Origin: Alsobacter sp046349155
GTDB lineage: Bacteria > Pseudomonadota > Alphaproteobacteria > Rhizobiales > Beijerinckiaceae
Length of the DNA stretch: 64,000 nucleotides
Direction: 5' to 3'
NCBI GenBank assembly: GCA_046349155.1
Contig: JAXMCW010000005.1
Location: 124,001-188,000, forward strand
Positions 17,180-26,336 of this stretch are shown one piece after another (positions within the stretch are counted from its first letter, which is position 1; each line of letters begins with the position of its first letter). The notes beneath the pieces are model-generated. The model made no database searches. It had not been told where the DNA came from and was given only the letters and a program-made list of their open reading frames with translations. The position numbers were made by a program, and so were the translations under genes.

Positions 17180-18940
17180 CTATCGGTTTATCGCGTCGAG
17201 CGACGGCGCCAGCGACAGCAGCTCGCGGGTGTATGGGTGGGTGGGATGGGCGAAGAGCGTCTCGGCCTCCGCTGATTCGACGATCTTGCCGGCCTTCATC
17301 ACGGCGACCCGGTCGCACATCTGCCTGATGACGGCGAGGTCGTGGCTGATGAACAGCATCGAGAGCCCGGTGAGATCGCGCAGATCCTTCAGGAGGTTCA
17401 GCGTCTGCGCCTGGACGGAGACGTCAAGAGAGGAGGTCGGCTCGTCGCAGATCAGGAGCGTGGGCCTCGCGCCCAAGGCGCGCGCGATGGACACACGCTG
17501 CCGCTGGCCGCCCGAGAAGGCGTGGGGGAACCGCGACGCCACCTTCCGCTCCAGGCCCACCGCCTCGAGCAGTTGCGCCGCGTCCTCCGCCGCTTCGGAC
17601 GCGCCGGACGCCAGCCGGTAGAACAGGATCGGCTCCGCCAAAGCACGGCCGATGCGCAGGCGCGGATTGAGGGCCGACTGCGGATCCTGGAAAATCATCT
17701 GGACCGCGCGGCGCACCGAAGAATGGCCGCGCAGGCTGACCTCAGTCCCCCGGAACAACACCCGGCCCTGTGTAGGCGCGACGAGACCCGCGATCACGCT
17801 GGCGACCGTGGACTTGCCGCAGCCTGATTCGCCGACGAGCCCGACGATCTCGCCCGACCTCACGGAGAAGGACACGTCGTCGACGGCGCGGAAGACCCCG
17901 CCGCGGCTTCCGGGAAGCCAACCGCCGGACCGGTAGTCCACGCAGAGCCCTTGGACCTCGAGGAGGTTCTCGCCCGGTCGATCTACAGGTGCTGCACGGG
18001 ATGTGCCGGATTTCGCCGTGTCCGGCTGACGATCGCCGATTGCCTTGGCCCGGACGGCCGCCCGCGCCCTCGCCGTGGCCGGGGTTTCCTCCGCGAGCAC
18101 CGGGAGTCGGTCCGCCCGCCGGTCGAGGCGGGGCACCGCGCCGATCAGGATCTTCGCGTAGGGGTGGCTGGGCCGGCCGAGAACGTCGGCCACCGGCCCG
18201 CTTTCGACCACACGTCCCCGCTGCAGGATCGTGACCCGGTCGGCGACATCGGCGACGACGCCCATGTTGTGCGTCACCAGCAGCACGCCGAGCTGGCGCT
18301 CGTCGGCGAGACGCCGGATGAGCTTCAGGATCTGCGCCTGGACGGACACGTCCAGCGCAGTGGTGGGTTCATCCGCCACGAGGAGCTTGGGGTCGCAGCT
18401 CAGCGCCGCCGCGATGACGACACGCTGCCGCTGTCCGCCGGACAGTTGGTGAGGGTAGCAATCCAGCCGGCGCTCGGGCTCCGGGATGCCGACGGCCTTC
18501 ATCAGGTCGAGCGACCGCGCGCGCGCCTCGGCGCGCCCGATGCCGAGGTGGTGGCGCATCGTCTCGCCGAGCTGGCTGGCGATCGTGAAGAGCGGATTGA
18601 GACTCGTCATCGGATCCTGGAAGATCGAGCCGATATCCTTGCCCTGGACGAAACCCCCGCCGTCTCCCGATGCGATGTCGACCCGCCGTCCGGAAAAGGA
18701 GATGTCGCCGGCAGCGATCCGCCCGGGGCGTTCGAGCAGGCCCATGAGCGCATTGCCCACCGTCGACTTGCCCGCGCCGGATTCACCCACCAGGGCATGG
18801 ATCTCGCCGCGTCCGATCGACAGGTCGACGCCGTCGACTGCGACGAAGCTCGATCCGTCCTCGAGCAGAAATTCGACCCGGAGACCCCGGATATCGAGCA
18901 CGGGGGCAGCGGCATTCCCTGGGACCGGCGCGGCGCTCAC
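17180..18940 (-). CDS. ABC transporter ATP-binding protein, fused DppD-DppF type
   Basis: A 586-residue protein with two complete ABC ATPase domains. Domain 1: Walker A GESGAGKST at 51-59, signature LSGGQRQRV, Walker B LLVADEPTTALD. Domain 2: GESGCGKST near 375, FSGGQRQRV, LLICDEPTSSLD. Each is followed by the HPY(A/T) segment typical of oligopeptide transporters (SHPYAKILIGAVPRL, THPYTRELLSLAP). The domains drive import through the two permeases encoded just upstream. The start is a GTG at 18940 whose GTGA overlaps the stop of the preceding permease, which shows translational coupling. Confidence 0.9.
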   Translation of the reverse strand: MSAAPVPGNAAAPVLDIRGLRVEFLLEDGSSFVAVDGVDLSIGRGEIHALVGESGAGKSTVGNALMGLLERPGRIAAGDISFSGRRVDIASGDGGGFVQGKDIGSIFQDPMTSLNPLFTIASQLGETMRHHLGIGRAEARARSLDLMKAVGIPEPERRLDCYPHQLSGGQRQRVVIAAALSCDPKLLVADEPTTALDVSVQAQILKLIRRLADERQLGVLLVTHNMGVVADVADRVTILQRGRVVESGPVADVLGRPSHPYAKILIGAVPRLDRRADRLPVLAEETPATARARAAVRAKAIGDRQPDTAKSGTSRAAPVDRPGENLLEVQGLCVDYRSGGWLPGSRGGVFRAVDDVSFSVRSGEIVGLVGESGCGKSTVASVIAGLVAPTQGRVLFRGTEVSLRGHSSVRRAVQMIFQDPQSALNPRLRIGRALAEPILFYRLASGASEAAEDAAQLLEAVGLERKVASRFPHAFSGGQRQRVSIARALGARPTLLICDEPTSSLDVSVQAQTLNLLKDLRDLTGLSMLFISHDLAVIRQMCDRVAVMKAGKIVESAEAETLFAHPTHPYTRELLSLAPSLDAINR

Positions 18941-19848
18941 GAACGGCCCCTGAGGCGCGGGTTGAAGCGGTCCCTCAGCCAGTCGCCGACAATGTTCACG
19001 GCCAGGACCAGTACCACGAGCACGGCCGCCGAGAACACCGCGACCCACCAGATGCCGGAAAACACGAACTCGTTGCCGATGCGGATGAGTGTGCCCAGCG
19101 AGGGATAGGTCGGCGGCATGCCGACTCCCAGGAAGGACAGCGTGGCCTCCGTCAGCACAGCGGCGGCGAGGTTGATCGTCGCGATCACGAGCACAGGGCT
19201 CATCACGTTGGGCAGGATGTGGCGCAGCATGATCCGGCCCGAGGGCAGGCCGATCACCTTGGCGGCCTTCACGTAGTCCTTGGAGCGCTCGACCATGGTC
19301 GCGGCTCGGACCGTTCGCGCGTACTGCACCCATTCATGGATGGCGATCGCGCAGATCAGGATCACCGGAGCCCAGCGCGCGCTCCCCGCGTCCGGGAAGA
19401 CGGCCCTGGCTATGCCGCTCACGAGGAGTGCCAGCAGGATGGTCGGCAGGCTGAGAATGACGTCGCCGACCCGCATGATGACGGCGTCGACCCAGCCGCC
19501 GAAATAGCCGGCCAGCAGGCCAAGCGTGACGCCGACGCTGGCCGCGACGAAGACTGCGCCGCAGCCGATGACGATCGAGACACGCGCGCCGTATAGGATT
19601 GCCGAGAGCAGGTCGCGGCCCTGGTTGTCCGTGCCGAGCAGGAACCGCTTGTCGCCTCCCTCCACGAAACCCGGCGGCAGCTCCGCGTTCATCAGGTCGT
19701 AGCTGCCCATGTCCGTGGGATCGAACGGCGCGACATACGGCGCCAAGAGCGCCACCGCGACCATCCCGAGCGCGACGAGCCCTGCGATGATGACCGAGGG
19801 CGGGACCCCGAAGCGGCGTCTTGAGATGCGGACCGCTGGGGCGTTCAT
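18937..19848 (-). CDS. ABC transporter permease, DppC type
   Basis: A 303-residue inner-membrane permease with an N-terminal helix (VIIAGLVALGMVAVALLAP), the OppC-type LLGTDNQGRDLLSAILYGAR segment and the EAA loop ATMVERSKDYVKAAKVIGLP then ILPN. Five further helices follow. It forms the channel with the DppB-type protein, and its start codon overlaps that gene's stop (ATGA). Specificity is not readable. Confidence 0.88.
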   Translation of the reverse strand: MNAPAVRISRRRFGVPPSVIIAGLVALGMVAVALLAPYVAPFDPTDMGSYDLMNAELPPGFVEGGDKRFLLGTDNQGRDLLSAILYGARVSIVIGCGAVFVAASVGVTLGLLAGYFGGWVDAVIMRVGDVILSLPTILLALLVSGIARAVFPDAGSARWAPVILICAIAIHEWVQYARTVRAATMVERSKDYVKAAKVIGLPSGRIMLRHILPNVMSPVLVIATINLAAAVLTEATLSFLGVGMPPTYPSLGTLIRIGNEFVFSGIWWVAVFSAAVLVVLVLAVNIVGDWLRDRFNPRLRGRS

Positions 19849-20816
19849 GCCGACCTCACGCGCAGGCGGGGATCCACGACCACATAGAGCAGGTCGACGA
19901 GCATGTTGATGAGCACGAAGAGGAAGCCCACGAACAGCAGGTAGGCCGACATCACGGGGATATCGACGAAACTGACCGCCTGGATGAAGAGCAACCCCAT
20001 CCCCGGCCACTGGAACACCGTCTCGGTGACGATCGCGAAGGCGATGAGCGAACCGATCTGCAGGCCGGTCACCGTGATCACCGGCATCAGCGCGTTGCGC
20101 AGCGCGAGGCGAAAGTGGATGTAGCGCCGAGGCAGCCCGCGGGCGCGGGCATAGCGAATATAGTCGGACGACAGGACGTCGATCATCTCCGCTCGGACGA
20201 GGCGCATGATGAGCGTGAGCTGGTAGAGCGCCAGCGTGATGCTCGGCAGAACCAGGGCCTTGAGACCACTCGCCGTGAGAAAGCCCGTGCTCCACCAACC
20301 GAGCTGGACCACGTCGCCCCTGCCGAACGAAGGTAGGAGCTTCAGCGTGACGGAGAACACCAGAATGAGAACGATCCCCGTGACGAAAGTGGGCGTGGAG
20401 ATGCCGAGCAGCGAGAAGGTCTGGATGAGCCGCGATACGGCGGAACGCGGATGCAGCGCGCAGGAGACGCCGAGCGGAATGCCGAGCGCCAGGGCGAGTA
20501 GCGTAGCCACGAATACCAATTCGAGCGTTGCTGGCAGCCGTTCGGCGATCAGGGTCGTCACCGGACGCTGGTTGCGATAGCTGATCCCTAGATCGCCGTG
20601 GGCTACACGGCCCAGGAAGCGCGCATACTGGACGATCACCGGCTGGTCGAGACCGAGCGATGCCCGGAGCTCCGCCTTCTCAGCGGGCGTCGCGTTCTCG
20701 CGGGACATGGCCGTCACCGGGTCACCCACGAAGCGGAACATCGCGAAGGCGATGGCCGTCACCGCCAGGACCACCAGCGCGGCCTGTCCCAGCCGGGCAG
20801 CGAGCGCACGAAGCAT
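19845..20816 (-). CDS. ABC transporter permease, DppB type
   Basis: A 323-residue permease with the DppB N-terminal pattern (LGQAALVVLAVTAIAFAMFRFVGDP), HGDLGISYRNQRPV, six helices and the EAA loop RAEMIDVLSSDYIRYARARGLP. It is the first gene of the operon running to 14101. GGAG is 8 bases before the ATG. The upstream 185 bases contain a dyad matching a site beside the divergent GntR gene region, suggesting regulation by that protein. Confidence 0.88.
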   Translation of the reverse strand: MLRALAARLGQAALVVLAVTAIAFAMFRFVGDPVTAMSRENATPAEKAELRASLGLDQPVIVQYARFLGRVAHGDLGISYRNQRPVTTLIAERLPATLELVFVATLLALALGIPLGVSCALHPRSAVSRLIQTFSLLGISTPTFVTGIVLILVFSVTLKLLPSFGRGDVVQLGWWSTGFLTASGLKALVLPSITLALYQLTLIMRLVRAEMIDVLSSDYIRYARARGLPRRYIHFRLALRNALMPVITVTGLQIGSLIAFAIVTETVFQWPGMGLLFIQAVSFVDIPVMSAYLLFVGFLFVLINMLVDLLYVVVDPRLRVRSA

Positions 20817-20885
20817 GGGGCACTCCGTCCAGCGCGGGCCCTGTGCGGCCGCATGAGGTTTCCGTCCTCAATGTTCCAGAAATTC

Positions 20886-20914
20886 ATGCAATCGGCAACC
20901 GGATTGCATGCACA
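20886..20914. promoter_or_regulatory. Candidate GntR/FCD operator before ABC operon
   Basis: ATGCAATC (20886-20893) and GATTGCAT (20902-20909) are inverted repeats separated by eight bases. The right arm continues into ATTGCATGCACA (20903-20914), matching 10 of 12 bases of the perfect palindrome at 21754-21765. It lies 70 bases upstream of the dppB-type start. Confidence 0.55.
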
Positions 20915-21000
20915 TTCCGAAGCCAGTTCGGCGAGACTTGATGCATCGAGTGCCGCAATAGACCGCAGCGACGTGAAGCAAGTCCCGAGCCAGTAGAATG

Positions 21001-21714
21001 TCATCTGCTGTAGGCGGCCAGGATCTCGCGGATATTGCGTTGCGGACGTTGCGGCAGGAGCGCCCGGCTCATCACGTCGGAGAGATGGTGACCCATGAGG
21101 GACGAGGCCTTCGCGGTGTCTCCGCTCTGGAGCGCCGCGACGATGGCCCTGTGTTCGGAGATCGCGCATTCGGCTGAATGAGGGCGGCCGTAGAGGGCGA
21201 TGATGAGCGAGCACCGCGCGATGACTTCGCCGACGAAGCGGATCAGCGTGGCGTTCCCGGTCATGTCCGCGAGGATCGTGTGGAACTCGCCGGCGAGGCG
21301 GATCGACCTTGGATCGCTGCGCCCCCGCGCGTCTTCCTCGTCTCGGACATGTTGTTCCAGACGCTCGACCTGGTCCTGAGTCAGCGTCCCGCACAGGGTC
21401 TCGACCACGAGCTTCTCCAGGGCAAGACGCACGTTGAAGAGCTCGCGGCCCTCGTCGAGAGACGGGGAGGCGACCTGCGCTCCCTTGTTCCGGCGTAGCT
21501 CCACAAGCCTGTCGCCGGCCAACCGGACGAGCGCTTCATGGACGATGGTGCGGCTCACGCCGAACTGCTCACCGATCGCGTCCTCGGGCAGCTTGTCGCC
21601 GGGGCCGAGGCCCTGCTCCAGGATCGCGCGCTTGAGCGCGTTGTATACGGTGCCGACGCGGCTCGTCTTCTCCCGGCCCGGCTTCTTCCGCTCCTCCGCA
21701 TTCTTCCGCCGCAT
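21001..21714 (-). CDS. GntR-family transcriptional regulator, FCD (FadR/VanR) subfamily
   Basis: A 237-residue protein. Residues 18-85 are a GntR winged helix (VYNALKRAILEQGLGPGDKL, EQFGVSRTIVHEALVRLAGD, VELRRNKGAQVASPS). Residues 95-225 form an FCD ligand-binding domain, with the metal-site pattern FHTILADMTGN ... SEHRAIVAAL ... GHHL. Such regulators usually repress adjacent catabolic genes until a carboxylate ligand binds. It lies between the dpp-type operon and the divergent amidohydrolase gene, and two related palindromes flank it. The basic N-terminus is lysine- and arginine-rich. Confidence 0.85.
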   Translation of the reverse strand: MRRKNAEERKKPGREKTSRVGTVYNALKRAILEQGLGPGDKLPEDAIGEQFGVSRTIVHEALVRLAGDRLVELRRNKGAQVASPSLDEGRELFNVRLALEKLVVETLCGTLTQDQVERLEQHVRDEEDARGRSDPRSIRLAGEFHTILADMTGNATLIRFVGEVIARCSLIIALYGRPHSAECAISEHRAIVAALQSGDTAKASSLMGHHLSDVMSRALLPQRPQRNIREILAAYSR

Positions 21715-21753
21715 CGGGAGAGTCTCCGGGTCGGGTGCGTTGTCCGGCTATCA

Positions 21754-21765
21754 ATTGCATGCAAT
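21754..21765. promoter_or_regulatory. Palindromic operator candidate, GntR regulator
   Basis: ATTGCATGCAAT is a perfect 12-base palindrome between the divergent GntR and amidohydrolase genes, 40 bases upstream of the GntR start and 100 bases before the amidohydrolase. The same core, ATTGCATGCA, recurs at 20903. This supports autoregulation and control of both flanking units. Confidence 0.6.
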
Positions 21766-21864
21766 ATTGAAAAGCGAAAGCCTCTGCCGTTGCCATACTC
21801 TGCGGCGCGACGACTTGGGCCGCGGCCGCGTGAGCGGTCCACCAAGGCCGGATCGGAGAAAGAT

Positions 21865-23055
21865 ATGCAGGGCGACCTCTTCATTTCATCCGTTCGGCTC
21901 AGGGACGAGCGCCATGCGGACATGCTGATCCGCGACGGCGTCATCGTCTCCCTTGCAGCGGGACAGGCCGCGCCCGAGGGCGTCCCGGCGATCGATGGCG
22001 GCGGCTGCCTTGCGTTGCCGGGCCTTGTAGAGGCGCACACGCATCTGGGCTACTCGCTGCTGGGCATGGGCTGGTACCGCAGCGAGGTCGGCCCCACGAT
22101 CCGGGACAAGATCGAGAACGAGCGCCGCGAGATGAAACGGCTCGCGGTCGACCCCAGGCTGCAGACCATCCGGCAGATCCGGCATTGCGCCGCCTTCGGT
22201 AGCACCCATCTGCGCGGGCACGTGGCCGTGGACACGGAGGGCGGCATCGCGGTGATGGAGGGCGTCCTCGCCGGCGTAGGCGAGTGCGCGGGCTTGATGG
22301 ACGTGCAGGTCGTGGCATTTCCGCAGTCGGGGCTCCTGGTGAGACCGGGAACGGCGGAGATGATGGATGAGGCTCTGCGGCTTGGCGCCGACATCGTCGG
22401 TGGCATCGATCCTGCCGCCATCGACCGAGATCCCAAGGGCCATCTCGATACCGTGTTCGCGCTGTCGCAGAAGCACGGCAAGCCCGTCGATATCCACCTC
22501 CACGAAACGGGAGAACTCGGCGCCTTTTCGACCGAGCTGATCATCGAGCGGACGCTTGCGCTAGGGCTGGCGGGAAAGGTGATGATCAGCCACGCCTTCT
22601 GCCTCGGGATGCCGGACACAGCCGTCGTGGCGAGCTTGCTGCAAGGTCTGGCGAGGGCGGGCATCGCGGTGATGACGACAGGTCCGGCTGGTCGCCCGTG
22701 TCCCGTCGTCAAGGACCTTCTCGCCGCGGGCGTCACGGTATGCTCCGGCTCGGACGGAATCCGCGACACCTGGGGGCCATACAACTCCGGCGACATGCTG
22801 GAGCGCGCCATGCAGGTCGGCATGCGGAACAACCTTCGTCGTGACGACGAGATCGCGCTGGTCGTCGACACGTGCACCAGCGGAGGCGCTGCTTCGCTCG
22901 GATTGCAGAACTACGGGCTGCACGAAGGCGGCGAGGGCGACGTCGTCCTGGTTCAGGCCGAAACGCTGGCCGAAGCCGTCGTTACGCATCCGGCTCGACG
23001 CCTCGTCGTGCGCGCTGGAAATGTTGTGGCGGAGGACGGTAATCTCAGAGTCTAG
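21865..23055 (+). CDS. Amidohydrolase, cytosine deaminase (CodA)-like
   Basis: A 396-residue amidohydrolase. HTHLGYS near residue 57 gives the first metal ligands; PVDIHLHETG and MISHAFCLG give the next His residues; CSGSDGIRDTWGPYNSGDM supplies the catalytic Asp. The Asp-Trp-Gly-Pro segment resembles CodA-type deaminases rather than dihydropyrimidinases. It would hydrolyse an exocyclic amine or ring C-N bond in a small heterocycle. GGAG lies just upstream of the ATG. It is divergent from the GntR gene with an operator-like palindrome in between. It is not closely similar to the other two amidohydrolases in the window beyond motifs. Confidence 0.8.
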   Translation: MQGDLFISSVRLRDERHADMLIRDGVIVSLAAGQAAPEGVPAIDGGGCLALPGLVEAHTHLGYSLLGMGWYRSEVGPTIRDKIENERREMKRLAVDPRLQTIRQIRHCAAFGSTHLRGHVAVDTEGGIAVMEGVLAGVGECAGLMDVQVVAFPQSGLLVRPGTAEMMDEALRLGADIVGGIDPAAIDRDPKGHLDTVFALSQKHGKPVDIHLHETGELGAFSTELIIERTLALGLAGKVMISHAFCLGMPDTAVVASLLQGLARAGIAVMTTGPAGRPCPVVKDLLAAGVTVCSGSDGIRDTWGPYNSGDMLERAMQVGMRNNLRRDDEIALVVDTCTSGGAASLGLQNYGLHEGGEGDVVLVQAETLAEAVVTHPARRLVVRAGNVVAEDGNLRV

Positions 23056-23394
23056 TGTCGAAATCCACTCCTTGCGCATTGGGGCCGCAGCCGGGCGTTT
23101 TGCCGCCGGCTAGTCATGCCAGCTGCATCGAACTGATGCTTCCGGCTATCGATCGTACGCAGACACCGCAACACCGCCGCTCACCAAGACATCACTTTCG
23201 CCCTCGCCCCCCCTCCCGTAGGGAAGGAAAGGCGCGCGGGTTGCGAGATCGCGAAATCTGCAGAAAACGCTGGTTGCATGTCCCCGCAACCAACTTTACC
23301 AAACGACGATCATGCTCATCCAAAGCCGCCCGCAGGACCACGGGGCTCTGCCGACCGCGCCGGCGCTCCGGTCAGAAAGTGCCTCATACTGCCG
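23056..23394. other. Gap between convergent genes
   Basis: About 340 bases. A 7-base stem, TGGTTGC/GCAACCA (23271-23292), with a short T stretch after it might be a weak terminator for the plus-strand amidohydrolase. Nothing else is recognisable. Confidence 0.35.
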
Positions 23395-24702
23395 TTACGT
23401 CAGCCCGCGCAGGACCATGGCCTTGGCAGCATTGTCGAAAGCCTCGAGCGTCCTTTCGACGTCTTGATCACTGTGGGCGAACGACATGAACATTCTTCCC
23501 CACGCTCCCAGGCCAGGGATTGTCAGGACGCCATGGCGACGGAGTGTCAGGTGCAACTGCTGAGACGCATCGTGTTTCGCCAGCAGCTTGGCTGACGCAT
23601 ATCGCGTAGGCGGGGAAGTCGACAGCCAGAGGCTGAACACGCTGTCCAGACCAGACGTCGACGTCTCGAGGCCCTGCCTTGCGAAAGCTTGCACGATGCC
23701 ATCTCGCAACCTGCGGCCCCGCGCCATCAACTCCCCATAGTCCGCCTCGGTTAGCGCATCGAAGGTGGCGAGGACTGCGGCAGTGACCAGCGGGTTGCCA
23801 TGGAACGTGCCCGCCCGCATGGCACTGCCGTCGGCGATCACCGCGAATGCGTCTTCGCTGCCGATGACCGCCGCCACCGGCAGTCCGCTGCCGATGGCCT
23901 TGCCGAGCGTGACCAGATCGGGATCCAGTTCTAGCCGATGCGAGGACGGCCCCGGATGGAGCCTCAGTCCCATGAGGACCTCGTCGGCGATCACCATGGC
24001 GCCGTGGCTGCGGCAGAGCCGCCCGACCTGCTCGAGATAGCCGGGCTCCGCCACCAGGGACCCGGCATTGGCTAGCATTGGCTCGATCAGCACCGCCGCG
24101 ACGTCCCCTCGAGTAGAGAGCAGCGTTTCGAGATCGGAAATGTCATTCCAGCGGATCAGGGTCATGCCGCGTCGGAGGGGTCGATCACCGGCAAGGTCCG
24201 CCTCCGGCGCGCCGCTCCATCCAAAGGCGAGTTCATCATACCAGCCGTCGAAACCTGCGGCGACCTTGGCGATGACGTCACGCCCCGTCGTCTTGCGAGC
24301 GATGCGGCAGGCCAAGTGCACCGCTTCACTTCCTGTGGTGAGGAATGTCGCCCGAGTCAGCCGCCCGGCATTTCTCACCAGAGCGGCGGCCGCTGCCTCC
24401 TCTCGGGCATGGGTGAAGCCAGGCATCGACCCCTGCTCCAGCGCCTTCGCGCATGCTTCGACAACGGCGGGGTGGGCGTGACCCAGGATGGTCGCGCCCA
24501 TTGCCATAGCAAAGTCGACCAGCATCGGGCCGCTGGCCTGGTGCAAATGTGCTCCGCGAGCCGACGAAACCATGAAGGGTAATCCATCCAGGTCGGGAAG
24601 TCGCCGGATGGTGCTGGAAATGCCTCCCGGAAGCGTGACCATGACTTCACCCGGCCTTTTGTCAGCTATGCTTCGGCATTGTCGTTCGCAGTCCCGTCGC
24701 AT
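23395..24702 (-). CDS. Class III PLP aminotransferase, glutamate-1-semialdehyde aminomutase-like
   Basis: A 435-residue fold-type I PLP enzyme. TTGSEAVHLACRIARKTTGR near residue 122, DEVLMG at 240-245 and the PLP lysine K268 in VTLGKAIGSGLPVAAV are the key marks; AGTFHGNPLVTAAVLATF binds PLP phosphate from the partner subunit. The pattern fits the aminomutase/omega-aminotransferase group rather than ArgD. It is divergent from another aminotransferase gene at 24897, with 194 bases between. It probably removes an amino group from a beta- or omega-amino acid. An ATG at 24642 is an alternative start, since the first 20 residues are not clearly conserved. Confidence 0.8.
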   Translation of the reverse strand: MRRDCERQCRSIADKRPGEVMVTLPGGISSTIRRLPDLDGLPFMVSSARGAHLHQASGPMLVDFAMAMGATILGHAHPAVVEACAKALEQGSMPGFTHAREEAAAAALVRNAGRLTRATFLTTGSEAVHLACRIARKTTGRDVIAKVAAGFDGWYDELAFGWSGAPEADLAGDRPLRRGMTLIRWNDISDLETLLSTRGDVAAVLIEPMLANAGSLVAEPGYLEQVGRLCRSHGAMVIADEVLMGLRLHPGPSSHRLELDPDLVTLGKAIGSGLPVAAVIGSEDAFAVIADGSAMRAGTFHGNPLVTAAVLATFDALTEADYGELMARGRRLRDGIVQAFARQGLETSTSGLDSVFSLWLSTSPPTRYASAKLLAKHDASQQLHLTLRRHGVLTIPGLGAWGRMFMSFAHSDQDVERTLEAFDNAAKAMVLRGLT

Positions 24703-24896
24703 GGACGACTGCGCGAGCGAGGTCCTTGCAGCCGAAAATGTTATTAGGCCTGGTGCAGGTGCCGCAAGCAGCGGTTGGCGCTCGCCGCTAAGGCGAGGGG
24801 CCGCCGCGCCGAGCGGTGCTGAAGAGCGGCGGCACGCCTGCGTTGACTCACCTTGGAGTCCTTCTACGATGAACTCCGCCTTGGGGAGGGCACGCC

Positions 24897-26282
24897 ATGA
24901 ATCTGCGCGTCGACGCCGGAAACTATCGGAACGAAGCGGTCCTTCTCGGCTTCAGCGACCTGAAGCGACTAAAGAGTGAGCGGCCCCTCGTATTTGAAAA
25001 GGGCCGCGGAATCTTCGTATTCGATGAGACAGGCAAGGATTACATCGAATCCGTATCGTGTTTTTACTGTACGGCACTTGGCTTCAGCGACGAAGATCTC
25101 ATCGGGGCCGCAATTCGTCAGCTGCGCGAACTTCCGATCTATCCCTCCGCCATCCACCGGACGGTGCCAGCCGTCATGGAGCTGACGGAGCGCCTCGCGG
25201 CAATCTCGCCGGTGAAGAACCCGCGGATCTATTTCGCCACGACGGGCTCGGAGGCGAATGACTACCTGATCAAGTTCATGTGGTACGGCAACGGTTTCGC
25301 CGGCGAGCCCGACCGCCGCAAGATCATCTCGCGCCAAGCGAGCTATCACGGCAGCACCATCGCCACCGCCGCGCTGGGCGGCAGCGCGGAGCTGCACCAG
25401 AGCTTCGGCATCCCAATGGGCTTCTCGGTGCAGGTCGGCCATCCGAGCTGGCCGAACGCGGCCTTGCCGGGAGAGGACGAGGACGCCTTCACGGACCGCC
25501 TCGCCATGGAGCTGGAGGAGGCCATCCTGGCCGCCGGCCCCCAGACGATCGGGGCCATGATCGCCGAGCCGGTCTCGGTGTCGTCGGGCATGTTCCCCCC
25601 GCCTGCCGGCTATTTTCCGAAGATTCAGGCGGTGCTGAAGCGGCACGGGATCCAGCTCTTCGTCGACGAGGTCGTGACGGGCTTCGGCCGGTCGGGATCG
25701 ATGTGGGCGAGCGAGGCGATGGGCATCGAGGGCGACTGCCTGACCTGCGCCAAGGGCATCACGGGCGCCTACATGCCGATCGCCGGCATCGTCATGGGCG
25801 AGGAGTTCAGCCGACGCCTCGACCTCGGCAATGCCGAGAAGGGCTGGTTCGCCCACGGCGGCACGCACCACGCCCATGCCGTTTCCGCGGCTGTCGCCGT
25901 CGAACTGCTGAACGTGTTCGAACGCCGCGACATCCTCGGCCACGTTCGGCGCATGATCCCGGTGTGGAACCGAATGCTCGACAGCCTGGCCGATCATCCG
26001 CTCGTCGCTGGGACGCGACGCTTCGGGCTGATGGGGGCTGTCGAGGTCGCGATGCCGGGCGAGGCCCGCGGCGGTCCGGCCGCAAGCCTCAAGGTCGGCG
26101 GCCTGTCCAAGGCCATTTACGAGGCCGGGCTCGAGGCGGGCATCATCGTTCGTCCGCTGGCCGGCTGCTTCGTCATGGCGCCGCCGTTGATCATCACCGA
26201 GGCGGAGATTGCAGAACTCGGACGCCGGCTGCGCTCGGCGCTCGACTCCGTTCTCGCCAGCTTGCCGAAGGCTGGCGACTGA
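24897..26282 (+). CDS. Class III PLP aminotransferase, omega-amino acid:pyruvate type
   Basis: A 461-residue enzyme. FATTGSEANDYLIKFMWYGN near residue 113, QASYHGSTIATAALGG, D257 in FVDEVVTGFGRSGSMW and the PLP lysine K286 in LTCAKGITGAYMPIAG mark the omega-transaminase (beta-alanine or 6-aminohexanoate) subgroup; GGTHHAHAVSAAVAVELL closes the active site. GGGGAGGG precedes the ATG. It is followed after 54 bases by hyuA and hyuB genes on the same strand, probably one operon, which suggests it transaminates an amino acid released by the HyuAB reaction. Confidence 0.85.
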   Translation: MNLRVDAGNYRNEAVLLGFSDLKRLKSERPLVFEKGRGIFVFDETGKDYIESVSCFYCTALGFSDEDLIGAAIRQLRELPIYPSAIHRTVPAVMELTERLAAISPVKNPRIYFATTGSEANDYLIKFMWYGNGFAGEPDRRKIISRQASYHGSTIATAALGGSAELHQSFGIPMGFSVQVGHPSWPNAALPGEDEDAFTDRLAMELEEAILAAGPQTIGAMIAEPVSVSSGMFPPPAGYFPKIQAVLKRHGIQLFVDEVVTGFGRSGSMWASEAMGIEGDCLTCAKGITGAYMPIAGIVMGEEFSRRLDLGNAEKGWFAHGGTHHAHAVSAAVAVELLNVFERRDILGHVRRMIPVWNRMLDSLADHPLVAGTRRFGLMGAVEVAMPGEARGGPAASLKVGGLSKAIYEAGLEAGIIVRPLAGCFVMAPPLIITEAEIAELGRRLRSALDSVLASLPKAGD

Positions 26283-26336
26283 CAGTTCGCGGCCCATGTC
26301 ACGGCAACGACAAGAGATCGCGGAGGAAACGGCAGG

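Noticed and set aside
23271..23292. GntR operator copy (TTGCATG) after the CodA-like gene
   Set aside because: Only seven bases match and the place is between convergent genes; it is better read as the arm of a weak hairpin.
24745..24765. A fifth sigma-54-like site before the aminotransferase at 24897
   Set aside because: GG and GC are ten bases apart but the inner bases differ too much from the consensus.
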